Origin: Brachybacterium saurashtrense
GTDB taxonomy: Bacteria > Actinomycetota > Actinomycetes > Actinomycetales > Dermabacteraceae
Length of the DNA: 64,000 bases
Assembly (NCBI RefSeq): GCF_003355475.1
Contig: NZ_CP031356.1
Span: forward strand, 248,001 to 312,000
Direction: 5' to 3'
Positions 1 to 8,187 of this stretch are shown in pieces. The translations under genes and the position numbers were made by a program. Position 1 is the first letter of the stretch. Each line of letters opens with the position of its first letter. The notes beneath the pieces are model-generated. The model was not told where the DNA came from and did no database searches. It was given only the letters and a program-made list of their open reading frames with translations.

Positions 1-1020
<1,020 letters not shown>

Positions 1021-1036
1021 TCCCGCCGGTCGACGT

Positions 1037-1059
1037 ACCGGCGCGCGCAGCGCGCCGGT
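1037..1059 (+). terminator. Hairpin after groEL (first of two)
   Basis: Perfect inverted repeat with 10-base arms (ACCGGCGCGC / GCGCGCCGGT) and a 3-base loop, 17 bases after the groEL stop. There is no T-run, as is common in high-GC actinobacteria. Confidence 0.6.
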
Positions 1060-1106
1060 AGGAGACCAGCAGATCGCGAGATCGCACGCCGCGCCACCCG
1101 CGCGCT

Positions 1107-1146
1107 CGACGAGCCCCGATCCTCTGCGGAGGGTCGGGGCTCGTCG
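1107..1146 (+). terminator. Hairpin after groEL (second)
   Basis: Perfect inverted repeat with 13-base arms (CGACGAGCCCCGA / TCGGGGCTCGTCG) and a 14-base loop. It ends 25 bases before the next start codon and is the likeliest main terminator of groEL. Confidence 0.7.
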
Positions 1147-1170
1147 CGTCCGGGCGGGGCGATCCCCGAG

Positions 1171-1464
1171 ATGACGGAGCCGGCCGCTCCGGAGGGCTAT
1201 GTGTGGGCGCGAGGGGTGACCTTCTCCGCGCCGACGGACCGGGTGGAGGTCTGGCTCGAGGAGTCCTTCGGCTCCGCGGACGTCGTCCAGAACGTCCACA
1301 TGCTGACTCCCGCGCTCTCCGAGGCGTTCGACGTGGACGAGGTGCCGGAGACGTGGCGCGCGATGAAGCGCTCGGTCGAGGGCACCTCGAAGGAGCTGAT
1401 GCTGCTCCTCGACGACGCCGATCCGACCGCCGTCCGGCTGCACCTCCGGCGGCGAGCCGACTGA
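1171..1464 (+). CDS. Hypothetical protein (97 aa)
   Basis: Small acidic soluble protein that I do not recognise. The reading frame has consistently G/C-ending codons, which supports it as real. The first half looks like beta-strand sequence (YVWARGVTFSAPTDRVEVWL) and the second half is helical (VPETWRAMKRSVEG, KELMLLL). There are no membrane segments, cysteines or known catalytic motifs. It starts at ATG 1171, 25 bases after the groEL terminator hairpin, with only a weak GAG upstream, so the start is not certain. It lies in the same direction as the SRPBCC gene that follows 66 bases later. The fold suggests a small regulatory or binding protein, but no function can be assigned. Confidence 0.6.
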   Translation: MTEPAAPEGYVWARGVTFSAPTDRVEVWLEESFGSADVVQNVHMLTPALSEAFDVDEVPETWRAMKRSVEGTSKELMLLLDDADPTAVRLHLRRRAD

Positions 1465-1518
1465 CCGCCTCCGCCGTGGGGAGGACGAGTCCTCGGAGCG
1501 GGGTGCCCCGGCGGGTGG

Positions 1519-1524
1519 CACCAT
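1519..1524 (+). promoter_or_regulatory. Candidate -10 hexamer, leaderless start
   Basis: CACCAT followed by a 6-base spacer and then the ATG at 1531. There is no Shine-Dalgarno sequence, so transcription probably starts at the start codon. No clear -35 element is seen. Confidence 0.4.
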
Positions 1525-1530
1525 GACGGC

Positions 1531-1989
1531 ATGACCTATGAGCTGCAGGACTCGATCACCGTCCCCGCCACGCCGACGGAGGTGTACGCGCTTCTCAGCG
1601 ACGTCACCCGCACGGGGGAGTGGAGCGTGCAGTGCCGCCGGTGCGAGTGGGAGGGCCCCGAGCGCGGCGTGGGCGCACGATTCACCGGGTACAACCGCAC
1701 CGCCGAGCGGGAGTGGGAGACCGTCTCCGAGGTGATCGCGGCCGTGCCCGGGGAGCACTTCGCCTGGTCCGTGGGGCCCGGCCGCGCCGAGTGGGGGTAC
1801 CGGATGCGGCCGCTCGCTGAGGGCGGCACCGAGCTCACGGAGTACACGCGCACCACCCCGGGGCTCGAGGAGGCGTTCGCGCAGCGCTACGGGGAGCGCG
1901 CCGAGGAGGAGATCGCGGTGCGCCAGCAGGCGGCCCGCGTCGGCATCCCCGCCACCCTCGAGGCGATCCGCCGGATGCTCGCCGCCTGA
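1531..1989 (+). CDS. SRPBCC family protein (polyketide cyclase/dehydrase-like)
   Basis: A 152-residue single-domain protein of the SRPBCC (START/Bet v1-like) superfamily, which forms a deep hydrophobic cavity for lipid or aromatic ligands. The opening SITVPATPTEVYALLSDV is the standard first strand and helix of the polyketide_cyc2 subgroup. The middle GVGARFTGYNRTAEREWET and the strand around HFAWSVGPGRAEWGYRM fit the antiparallel sheet, and the long C-terminal helix follows. There is no signal peptide. The ligand cannot be inferred. The start at 1531 is favoured because a -10-like hexamer sits exactly 6 bases upstream. It converges on the membrane-protein gene at 1990 with no gap. Confidence 0.8.
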   Translation: MTYELQDSITVPATPTEVYALLSDVTRTGEWSVQCRRCEWEGPERGVGARFTGYNRTAEREWETVSEVIAAVPGEHFAWSVGPGRAEWGYRMRPLAEGGTELTEYTRTTPGLEEAFAQRYGERAEEEIAVRQQAARVGIPATLEAIRRMLAA

Positions 1990-2841
1990 TCACACCAGGA
2001 AGATCCCGATCACCCCCGGATGGCGGGCGTGCACGATCGCCAGGAACACCACCACGTCGAACAGCAGGTGCACGATCAGCACGTACAGCAGCGACCCGGT
2101 GCGGGAGAACAGCCAGCCCTGCAGCAGCGCGAAGGGGGCGGTGAGCAGAGGCCCCCAGGCCTGGTAGCCGAGCTCCCACAGGAACGACACGAAGATCGCC
2201 GCCTGCAGCAGGTTCGCCGTCCACACCCCGAAGTGCCGGCGCAGCAGGGCGAAGCAGGTGCAGATGAAGAACAGCTCGTCCCAGGTGCCCACGAAGTTCA
2301 CCCCGACGAAGAAGCGCGCCACCTCGGCGCCGTCGACGAGAGGCGGCCAGTTGCGGTACACCCCCGAGGTGACGAAGTAGAACGGCAGGATCAGCCAGCC
2401 CAGGAATGGCACGGCCAGGATGTAGGCCTTCTCGATCCGGTTCCAGGGGTCACCGGTGCGCAGGGGGAATCGGATCGCACGGCGCCGCAGCAGCAGCCGG
2501 TCCACGAGCACGGGCACGGCCACGGCCAGCAGCAGCACCGTGCCGATCGTGAGGAAGCGGTCCCAGTCCACCGAGGCCACCACCGAGGTGGTGGAGACGA
2601 TCGCGATGCCGATCCCGATCAGGGTGAGATCCTTGGCGAGTTCGCGGGAGACGAGCAGCGCGCCGAGCAGGCTCAGCACCAGCAGTCCGTGCCCCCAGCC
2701 GGGCAGCTGCAGCGCGAACAGGCAGAACGCGGAGGCGGAGACCCCGGCGGCCGGCAGCAGGGCGAGTCGCGGTGCGGGGGCGGGAGCGGTCTCCGCGGAA
2801 TCCGGGGAGCCCGCGGGCACGGCGGCCGACAGTGGCGTCAT
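1990..2841 (-). CDS. CPBP-like intramembrane protein (divergent)
   Basis: A 283-residue polytopic membrane protein with about seven or eight hydrophobic segments after a roughly 25-residue Pro/Ala-rich cytoplasmic N-terminus. The C-terminal half resembles the CPBP (type II CAAX prenyl endopeptidase/bacteriocin-processing) family, with three successive segments that match motif positions: WDELFFICTCFALLRRH, IFVSFLWELG and LIVHLLFDVVV. The family motifs are EExxxR, FxxxH and HxxxD/N. Here the first Glu pair is Asp-Glu and the His of the second motif appears to be lost, while HxxxD is kept. It may therefore be a non-catalytic or altered member. The ATG at 2841 has a CATGCT hexamer 6 bases upstream on the minus strand, consistent with a leaderless start. 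It is divergent from the EEP gene. Confidence 0.6.
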   Translation of the reverse strand: MTPLSAAVPAGSPDSAETAPAPAPRLALLPAAGVSASAFCLFALQLPGWGHGLLVLSLLGALLVSRELAKDLTLIGIGIAIVSTTSVVASVDWDRFLTIGTVLLLAVAVPVLVDRLLLRRRAIRFPLRTGDPWNRIEKAYILAVPFLGWLILPFYFVTSGVYRNWPPLVDGAEVARFFVGVNFVGTWDELFFICTCFALLRRHFGVWTANLLQAAIFVSFLWELGYQAWGPLLTAPFALLQGWLFSRTGSLLYVLIVHLLFDVVVFLAIVHARHPGVIGIFLV

Positions 2842-2847
2842 GGCACC

Positions 2848-2853
2848 AGCATG
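2848..2853 (-). promoter_or_regulatory. Candidate -10 hexamer, leaderless start
   Basis: CATGCT read on the minus strand, then a 6-base spacer and ATG at 2841. It fits the nAnnnT pattern shared by other genes in this window. Confidence 0.35.
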
Positions 2854-2926
2854 GCAGGTGCGGTGCGGTGAGGCCTGCTGCTCCCGCCCCGCCGCCCGTC
2901 ATCCGACGTCATCGACGCTCCTGCGC

Positions 2927-2932
2927 GAGGAT
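2927..2932 (+). promoter_or_regulatory. Candidate -10 hexamer, leaderless start
   Basis: GAGGAT, then GGAGCG, then the ATG at 2939. The GGAG lies too close to the ATG to be a normal ribosome site, so a leaderless start is the simpler reading. Confidence 0.35.
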
Positions 2933-2938
2933 GGAGCG

Positions 2939-3787
2939 ATGGACTCCACCGCCGCACCGTCTGCCTCCTCAGCACTGCCCGCCCTCACGGACCCGCCCGC
3001 CCTCACCGTCCTCACCCAGAACATCCGCTGCGAGGTGCCCGGCACCCGGCCTGGTCAGGCGGATCACTGGCCGGAGCGGGCACCGGTGCTGCGCCGCCTG
3101 CTGCGGGCGGCGGAGGCGGACGTGGTGGGCACCCAGGAGGTGCTCCCTGCGCAGCTGCCCGTGCTCGACGAGGCGCTGGGGGCGACCCACCTGCGGCTGG
3201 GCACGGGCCGGGAGGAGGGCGGCGGCGGCGAGCACAACCTGCTGTTCCTGCGCCGCGAACGGTTCGAGGTGCTCGCGCAGCAGCAGTTCTGGCTCTCCGA
3301 GCGGCCGGAGCGTGCGGGGTCGCTCGGCTGGGACGGGCACTGCCCGCGGATCGCGGTCCTGGCACGGGTGCGGGATCGGGCGAGCGCGCAGGAGATGGTG
3401 CTCGCCGTGACCCACCTGGACCACGCGGGGGAGGTGGCGCGCGCACGGGGCGCGGCGCTGCTCGCGGCGCGGCTGACGGACGCGGCGGGGGAGGCGCCCG
3501 TGGTGCTGATGGGGGACTTCAACGCCGCCGCCGGCGAGTCCGCGCCGTGGCGCACCCTGCGCGAGGCGGGCTTCGAGGACGCGCACGCCGCCGCCGTGCA
3601 CCGCGGGGAGGACATCGGCACCTTCCCCGACTACGGGCCGCCGCAGGCGGGCGGGACGCGGATCGACTGGATCCTCACCCGCGGTCTCGCCGTCGAGGAG
3701 TACGCCGCGACGGTGCCGCAGCACGGGGGCCGGGCGGCGAGCGACCACGCCACGGTCATGGCCCGGGTGCTGCTGCCGTCCACCTGA
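2939..3787 (+). CDS. Endonuclease/exonuclease/phosphatase (EEP) family hydrolase
   Basis: A 282-residue metal-dependent phosphodiesterase-fold enzyme of the EEP superfamily (DNase I, sphingomyelinase and exonuclease III relatives). The catalytic landmarks are present in order: LTQN with N28, GTQEV with metal-binding E67, THLDHA near residue 160, GDFNA with D193 and N195, and the terminal SDHA with D269 and H270. There is no signal peptide, so it is probably cytoplasmic. The substrate could be DNA, a phospholipid headgroup or an inositol phosphate; the sequence does not decide. The frame is open further upstream (to 2456), but that part is antisense to the neighbouring membrane-protein gene, so the ATG at 2939 is chosen. 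Confidence 0.82.
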   Translation: MDSTAAPSASSALPALTDPPALTVLTQNIRCEVPGTRPGQADHWPERAPVLRRLLRAAEADVVGTQEVLPAQLPVLDEALGATHLRLGTGREEGGGGEHNLLFLRRERFEVLAQQQFWLSERPERAGSLGWDGHCPRIAVLARVRDRASAQEMVLAVTHLDHAGEVARARGAALLAARLTDAAGEAPVVLMGDFNAAAGESAPWRTLREAGFEDAHAAAVHRGEDIGTFPDYGPPQAGGTRIDWILTRGLAVEEYAATVPQHGGRAASDHATVMARVLLPST

Positions 3788-3815
3788 GCGACGTCCCGGC
3801 AGGGCCGGGGCCGGC

Positions 3816-4823
3816 TCACAGCCCCCAGGCCTCCGCGAGCAGCTCGATGCCGCGCACCCGGTGCTCGGGGTCGAAGTAGTTGGCGGTGACGATGAGCTCG
3901 TCGGCCCCTGTGGCCTCCACGATCTCCTCGAGCTGGGAGACGACGCTCGCGGGGGAGCCGACGGCGCGGATCGAGAGCGTCTGCTCGACCTGCTGCATGA
4001 GGTGGTCCGGAGCGAGGCCCTCGAGGTCCCGCGGCGGCTGCGTCTTCGTCCGCTGCCCGGTGATCACGCCGAGGAACTGCTGGATGTTCGTGGTGAACAG
4101 GTGCTGGGCCTCCGCGTCGGTGGGCGCGACGACCACGTTCACCCCCACCATCGTGCGGGGCTGCGAGATCTGTGCGGCCGCGCTCTGGGTGGCGCTGAAC
4201 GAGTCCCGGTACACCTGCAGCGCCTGGAGGTACTGGAACGGCGCGAAGTGGGAGGCGACCGAGAACGGCATCCCCAGCTGGGCGGCGAGGCGTGCCCCGT
4301 TGGTGGTCGAGCCCAGGATCCACATCGGCACCTCGGTGCCCTCGGCCACGGCGGCGCGGATGGGCAGCTGACCGCTGGGCACGGCGTGGGACCAGTCCCG
4401 CATCTGCTCCACGGCGGCGATGAACGCACCGGGCTCCGCGGAGGTGCGCGCGAGCAGCTGCGCCGTGTACTGGTCGGTGCCGGGGGCGCGGCCCAGGCCC
4501 AGGTCGATCCGGTCGCCGTGGAACTGCACCAGGGTGCCGAACTGCTCGATCACCGCCAGCGGGGAGTGGTTCGGCAGCATGATCCCGCCGGAGCCCACGC
4601 GGATCCGCTTCGTGAGGGACGCGGCCCGGTCGATCAGCAGGCTGGTCGCGTTCGAGGCGAGGGACTCGGTGTTGTGGTGCTCCGCGTACCAGTAGCGGTG
4701 GTAGCCGGCGGCGTCCGCGGCCTGTGCCGCGTGCATCGAGGTCTCGATCCCGTCGCGGGCGTCCTGGCCCTCGCTGAGCGGGACCAGATCGAGGATCGAC
4801 AGGGGAACGTGGGGAGTGCTCAT
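3816..4823 (-). CDS. LLM class flavin-dependent oxidoreductase
   Basis: A 335-residue TIM-barrel protein of the luciferase-like monooxygenase (LLM) family, which uses FMNH2 or F420 to oxidise small organic substrates. Family landmarks are the N-terminal LSILDLVPLSEGQ strand, GYHRYWYAEHHN near residue 42, RIRVGSGGIMLPNHSP (the flavin-binding strand and loop) and DLGLGRAPGTD. The family name often given to this subgroup is 'MsnO8'-like or alkanal monooxygenase alpha-like. The ATG at 4823 has TAGGGT 6 bases upstream, a good leaderless -10. It is divergent from a second, distantly similar LLM gene at 4931. The substrate is unknown. Confidence 0.88.
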   Translation of the reverse strand: MSTPHVPLSILDLVPLSEGQDARDGIETSMHAAQAADAAGYHRYWYAEHHNTESLASNATSLLIDRAASLTKRIRVGSGGIMLPNHSPLAVIEQFGTLVQFHGDRIDLGLGRAPGTDQYTAQLLARTSAEPGAFIAAVEQMRDWSHAVPSGQLPIRAAVAEGTEVPMWILGSTTNGARLAAQLGMPFSVASHFAPFQYLQALQVYRDSFSATQSAAAQISQPRTMVGVNVVVAPTDAEAQHLFTTNIQQFLGVITGQRTKTQPPRDLEGLAPDHLMQQVEQTLSIRAVGSPASVVSQLEEIVEATGADELIVTANYFDPEHRVRGIELLAEAWGL

Positions 4824-4829
4824 GGAGCG

Positions 4830-4835
4830 ACCCTA
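4830..4835 (-). promoter_or_regulatory. Candidate -10 hexamer, leaderless start
   Basis: TAGGGT on the minus strand, a 6-base spacer, then ATG at 4823. This is one of the better matches to TAnnnT in the window. Confidence 0.5.
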
Positions 4836-4930
4836 GCCATGTGCGCGGCCGCCCGGTCGGTCCGCGGGGAGGGGGAAGGATCACCCGACGGAGCGGGAAG
4901 ATCCGGGAGGTCCGCGGCGTTGCGGCAACG

Positions 4931-5899
4931 ATGAGGTTCTCCCTGCTCGACCGCTCCCGCACCCGCGCCGGCCGCCCCGAGCAGCAGGCGCTGCCGGACA
5001 GCGTGGAGCGGGCCGTCGCCGCCGAGCGCCTGGGCTATCACCGGTTCTGGGTGGCCGAGCATCACACGGTGCCCGGCATCGCCAGCGGTGCCCCGGCAGT
5101 GCTGCTCGCCGCGATCGGCCAGCGCACGGACCGGATCCGGCTCGGCTCCGGCGGGGTGATGCTGCCCAACCACCGTCCCCTCGTCGTCGCCGAGCAGTTC
5201 CTGATGCTCGAGGCGCTCACGCCCGGGCGGGTGGACCTCGGGCTCGGCCGCTCGCTCGGCTTCACCGCGCCGGTGCGGGAGGCGCTGGGCCGGGTCGAGG
5301 CGAGCACGGAGCAGTTCGCGACGGAGGTGCGGGAGCTGCGGGCCCTCCTCGAGGGCACCGCCCCGCTCACCGCCCGCCCGGTCGCGCCGGAGCCGCCGCC
5401 GATGTTCCTGCTCGCCACCGGCGCCGGCCTCGACCTCGCCGCCCGGCTGGGTCTCGGGGTGGTGCTCGGCGGGTCGGTGCTGCATGCGGCCGACGTGGCC
5501 GAGCGCGTCGCCGCCTACCGCCGGGCCTTCCGCCCGCACCGCGGCAGCGCACCGCACGTCACGCTCTCGATGGACCTGCTGGTGGCGGACACCGACGCCG
5601 AGGCGCGCGAGCTCGCGCTGAGCGAGGTGTGGGCGATGGTCCGCTCCCGCGAGACGGGCGCCTTCCCAGCGCTCGAGGACCCGGCCCGGCTGCGCGAGCG
5701 CGACCTCACCGCCCGTGAGCGCGACCGGGTCGAGAAGGGGCTCGCGAGCGCCTGGGCGGGCACCCCGGCGACGCTGCGCCCGCGTGTGGAGCGGGTGCTC
5801 GAGGCGACCGGGGCCGACGAGCTCCTCGCCGCGGGCGCGACCTTCGACCGCTCGGCGCTCGCCGACTCCGACGCCCGCGTCATGGAGCTGCTGGGATGA
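4931..5899 (+). CDS. LLM class flavin-dependent oxidoreductase (second copy)
   Basis: A 322-residue LLM-family flavin oxidoreductase. It starts with MRFSLLDRSRTRAG, has GYHRFWVAEHHT near residue 37, then RIRLGSGGVMLPNHRP and DLGLGRSLGFT. These motifs parallel the divergent neighbour at 3816-4823, but overall the two are only distant paralogues. The frame is open back to a GTG at 4841, but the ATG at 4931 begins exactly at the family N-terminus and is preferred. There is no clear Shine-Dalgarno sequence. It is cytoplasmic; the substrate is unknown. Confidence 0.85.
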   Translation: MRFSLLDRSRTRAGRPEQQALPDSVERAVAAERLGYHRFWVAEHHTVPGIASGAPAVLLAAIGQRTDRIRLGSGGVMLPNHRPLVVAEQFLMLEALTPGRVDLGLGRSLGFTAPVREALGRVEASTEQFATEVRELRALLEGTAPLTARPVAPEPPPMFLLATGAGLDLAARLGLGVVLGGSVLHAADVAERVAAYRRAFRPHRGSAPHVTLSMDLLVADTDAEARELALSEVWAMVRSRETGAFPALEDPARLRERDLTARERDRVEKGLASAWAGTPATLRPRVERVLEATGADELLAAGATFDRSALADSDARVMELLG

Positions 5900-5923
5900 G
5901 CGCGGCGTTTCCGCGACGTGCGC

Positions 5924-6034
5924 TCACCCGATGGCGAACCCGCCGCTGAGGGCGATGGTGCCGGCGATCATCGCCGCGAGCACCGTGAGGCCGAGGACCG
6001 GCACCGCGCGCAGGCGCAGCGGCTCGGGATGCAC
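5924..6034 (-). CDS. Possible 36-aa single-span membrane peptide
   Basis: Short frame starting at GTG 6034 and ending at TGA 5924-5926. It encodes a basic N-terminus (VHPEPLRLRAV) followed by one hydrophobic segment (PVLGLTVLAAMIAGTIALSG) and FAIG. All codons but one (CAT) end in G or C, as expected for genuine coding sequence here. It lies in the same frame as the acetyltransferase upstream, directly after that gene's TGA at 6053-6055, so the frame continues for seven sense codons between the stop and the GTG. It could be a separately translated small membrane protein, a read-through extension, or the remnant of a longer protein cut by a stop mutation. There is no good ribosome site before the GTG. 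Confidence 0.4.
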   Translation of the reverse strand: MHPEPLRLRAVPVLGLTVLAAMIAGTIALSGGFAIG

Positions 6035-6052
6035 CTCGCGGACGCGGCGGGC

Positions 6053-6568
6053 TCAGGGGCGGGGTGTCAGCGCCTTTCGGAAGCACACGCTGATCCCGTC
6101 GGCCGGGTCGTAGGGGGCGAACACGTCGATCCGGGCCCAGCCCTCGCGCTCGTAGAGCGCGATCGCCTCGGGCTGACGGTTCCCGGTCTGGAGGAACAGC
6201 TCGCTCGCGCCGCGCTCGCGGGCCGCCTCCTCGAGCCGGGCGAGGACGCGGCGGGCGAGCCCGAACCGGCGATGGTCGGCGTCGATGAACAGGCGCTTGA
6301 CCTCCCAGCGGTCCGCGAGGCGGCGCAGCGTGCCGGTCGCCGCGACCGTGGCGGGCGCGCCCACGAGCGCGAGCACCACCACGGCGACGTCCTCCGTGGT
6401 GGGCTGGGCGGGCCGGGGCGCGCTGCCGCGCAGCGCCGCGTAGCGCGGCCCGATCTCCGCATCCATCGCCGCGCGCAGCTCCTGCGCCCGCGGATCGTCC
6501 CAGCCGGTGTGCTCCCAGAGCAGGCTGCGCCCGTCCGGCAGGGTGGTGGGCTGCGCGGTGGCGGTCAT
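6053..6568 (-). CDS. GNAT family N-acetyltransferase
   Basis: A 171-residue single-domain acetyl-CoA-dependent acetyltransferase. The core fits the GNAT fold: strand VAVVVLALVGAPATVAATG, the conserved motif A region VKRLFIDADHRRFGLARR (with the R/Q-x-x-G-x-G/A pyrophosphate loop read as RRFGLA), and the C-terminal LFLQTGNRQPEAIALYEREG that normally contacts CoA. Its ATG at 6568 overlaps the TGA of the ABC ATPase by four bases (ATGA), so it is probably translated together with the transporter cassette. It may acetylate the imported substrate or a breakdown product as protection, but that is inference from position only. Confidence 0.85.
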   Translation of the reverse strand: MTATAQPTTLPDGRSLLWEHTGWDDPRAQELRAAMDAEIGPRYAALRGSAPRPAQPTTEDVAVVVLALVGAPATVAATGTLRRLADRWEVKRLFIDADHRRFGLARRVLARLEEAARERGASELFLQTGNRQPEAIALYEREGWARIDVFAPYDPADGISVCFRKALTPRP

Positions 6569-8187
6569 GCCCTCGCCCCCACGTCCTCGCGGGCGGGGAT
6601 CGAGGCGATGAGCCGCCGCGTGTACTCCTCGCGCGGGGCGGCGAAGACCTCCTCCACCGGCCCGGACTCGACCGCCTCGCCGCGGCGCAGCACGGTGAGG
6701 GTGTCCGCGAACTGCCGCACCACACCGAGGTCGTGCGAGATGAACAGGTAGGTCAGCCCCAGGTCCCTCTGCAGGGTCTGGAGGACCTCCAGGATCCCGG
6801 CCTGGACCGTGACGTCCAGGGCGCTGGTGGGCTCGTCCAGCACGAGCACCTCGGGCCGCAGCGCGAGGGCACGCGCGATCGCGACCCGCTGGCGCTGCCC
6901 GCCGGAGAGGGCGCCCGGCCGGCGCCTCCGCAGCGAGGCGGGCAGGCGCACGGCCTCGAGCGCCCAGGCCGTGGTCTCCGCGCGGGCGGCGCGCTCGCCC
7001 ACCCGGTAGCGGTCCAGCGGCTCCTGCACGATCCGCTCCACGCCCAGCCGGGGATCCAGGGAGGTAAAGGGGTTCTGGTGGACGAGCTGCAGGTTGCGCC
7101 GCAGCGCGCGCAGCGCCGCGGGATCCCCGGGATCGACCTCCCTGCCGCCCACCGTCAGGGTGCCGGCGTCCAGCGTCTCGAGCCCCAGCAGGGCCCGGGC
7201 CGCCGTGGACTTCCCCGAGCCGGACTCGCCGACCAGCGCATGGGTGCGCCCGCGGGGGATCGTGAAGGAGACGTCCGAGAGCGCGCGCACCTCGCGGTCC
7301 CGGGTGCGGAAGGTGCGGGAGATCGCGTCGGCCGCGACCTGCGCGCCGCCGAGCGGAGGGCGTGCATCCCGCGCGGCGCGCAGGGAGGCGAAGCGATCCG
7401 GGTTCAGCCCCGGCACGTCCGCCTGCAGCGCGCGGGTGTACTCCGTGCGGGGCGCCGCGAACACGGAGTCCGTCGGCCCCGCCTCCTGGACCGTGCCCTC
7501 CTGCAGCACCACCACCTCGTCCGCCCGGGAGGCGGCGAGGGCGAGATCGTGGGTGATCAGCAGGACGCCGATGCCCAGCTCGGCCCGCAGCTGATCCAGC
7601 AGGTCGAGGATCTGCTCCTGGACCGTCACGTCGAGGGCGCTGGTGGGCTCGTCGGCCACCAGCAGCCGGGGGCCGGGCAGGATCGCGAGCGCGATCAGCA
7701 CCCGCTGCAGCTGCCCGCCGGAGAGCTGATGGGGGAAGGAGTCCAGGAGGCGCCGCGGCTCGGGCAGCCCCACCCGCTCGAACGCCGTGAGCACGAGGGC
7801 CTCGCGCTCCGCGCCTCGGCGGGCGCCGGGCACGAGCGCCGCCGCCTCCAGCGCCTGGGAGCCGATCGTGCGCACCGGGTTCAGGGACGAGCCCGGATCC
7901 TGCGGCACGAAGCCCAGCACCCGCCCGCGCAGCGGCAGGAAGTCCTTCTCCCGCAGCCCCGACACCTCCCTGCCCTCGAGCCGGATCGACCCGTCCACCC
8001 GGGCGCGCCGCGACCCGAGCAGGCGCAGCACGGCCCGCGCGATCGTGGACTTCCCCGAGCCGGACTCGCCGATCAGGGCGAGCGCGCGGCCCGCGCCCAG
8101 GGCGAAGGAGACCCCGTGCACCACCTCGGCGGGGCCGTAGGCGATGCGCAGGTTCTCGACCTGGAGCAGTGCAGAGCTGGGGTTCAT
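6565..8187 (-). CDS. Peptide-type ABC transporter, fused double ATPase (DppD-DppF-like)
   Basis: A 540-residue protein carrying two complete ABC ATPase domains, which power uptake through the two permeases encoded just upstream. Each half has a Walker A (GESGSGKST), a Q-loop, an LSGGQ signature (LSGGQLQRV and LSGGQRQRV) and a Walker B followed by EPTSALDVTVQ. Such fusions of the DppD and DppF functions are common in oligopeptide/nickel-family importers, and each half ends with the family's C-terminal extension. The start at ATG 8187 is supported by AGGGGAGGAA a few bases upstream and by a four-base overlap with the permease stop. A longer open frame to 8277 exists but would overlap the permease. 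Confidence 0.93.
   Translation of the reverse strand: MNPSSALLQVENLRIAYGPAEVVHGVSFALGAGRALALIGESGSGKSTIARAVLRLLGSRRARVDGSIRLEGREVSGLREKDFLPLRGRVLGFVPQDPGSSLNPVRTIGSQALEAAALVPGARRGAEREALVLTAFERVGLPEPRRLLDSFPHQLSGGQLQRVLIALAILPGPRLLVADEPTSALDVTVQEQILDLLDQLRAELGIGVLLITHDLALAASRADEVVVLQEGTVQEAGPTDSVFAAPRTEYTRALQADVPGLNPDRFASLRAARDARPPLGGAQVAADAISRTFRTRDREVRALSDVSFTIPRGRTHALVGESGSGKSTAARALLGLETLDAGTLTVGGREVDPGDPAALRALRRNLQLVHQNPFTSLDPRLGVERIVQEPLDRYRVGERAARAETTAWALEAVRLPASLRRRRPGALSGGQRQRVAIARALALRPEVLVLDEPTSALDVTVQAGILEVLQTLQRDLGLTYLFISHDLGVVRQFADTLTVLRRGEAVESGPVEEVFAAPREEYTRRLIASIPAREDVGARA

Noticed and set aside
2020..2871. Long plus-strand frame over the CPBP-like gene
   Set aside because: Its protein is a low-complexity string of Gln, Glu, Arg and His typical of the antisense of a GC-rich membrane gene; the minus-strand frame has family similarity.
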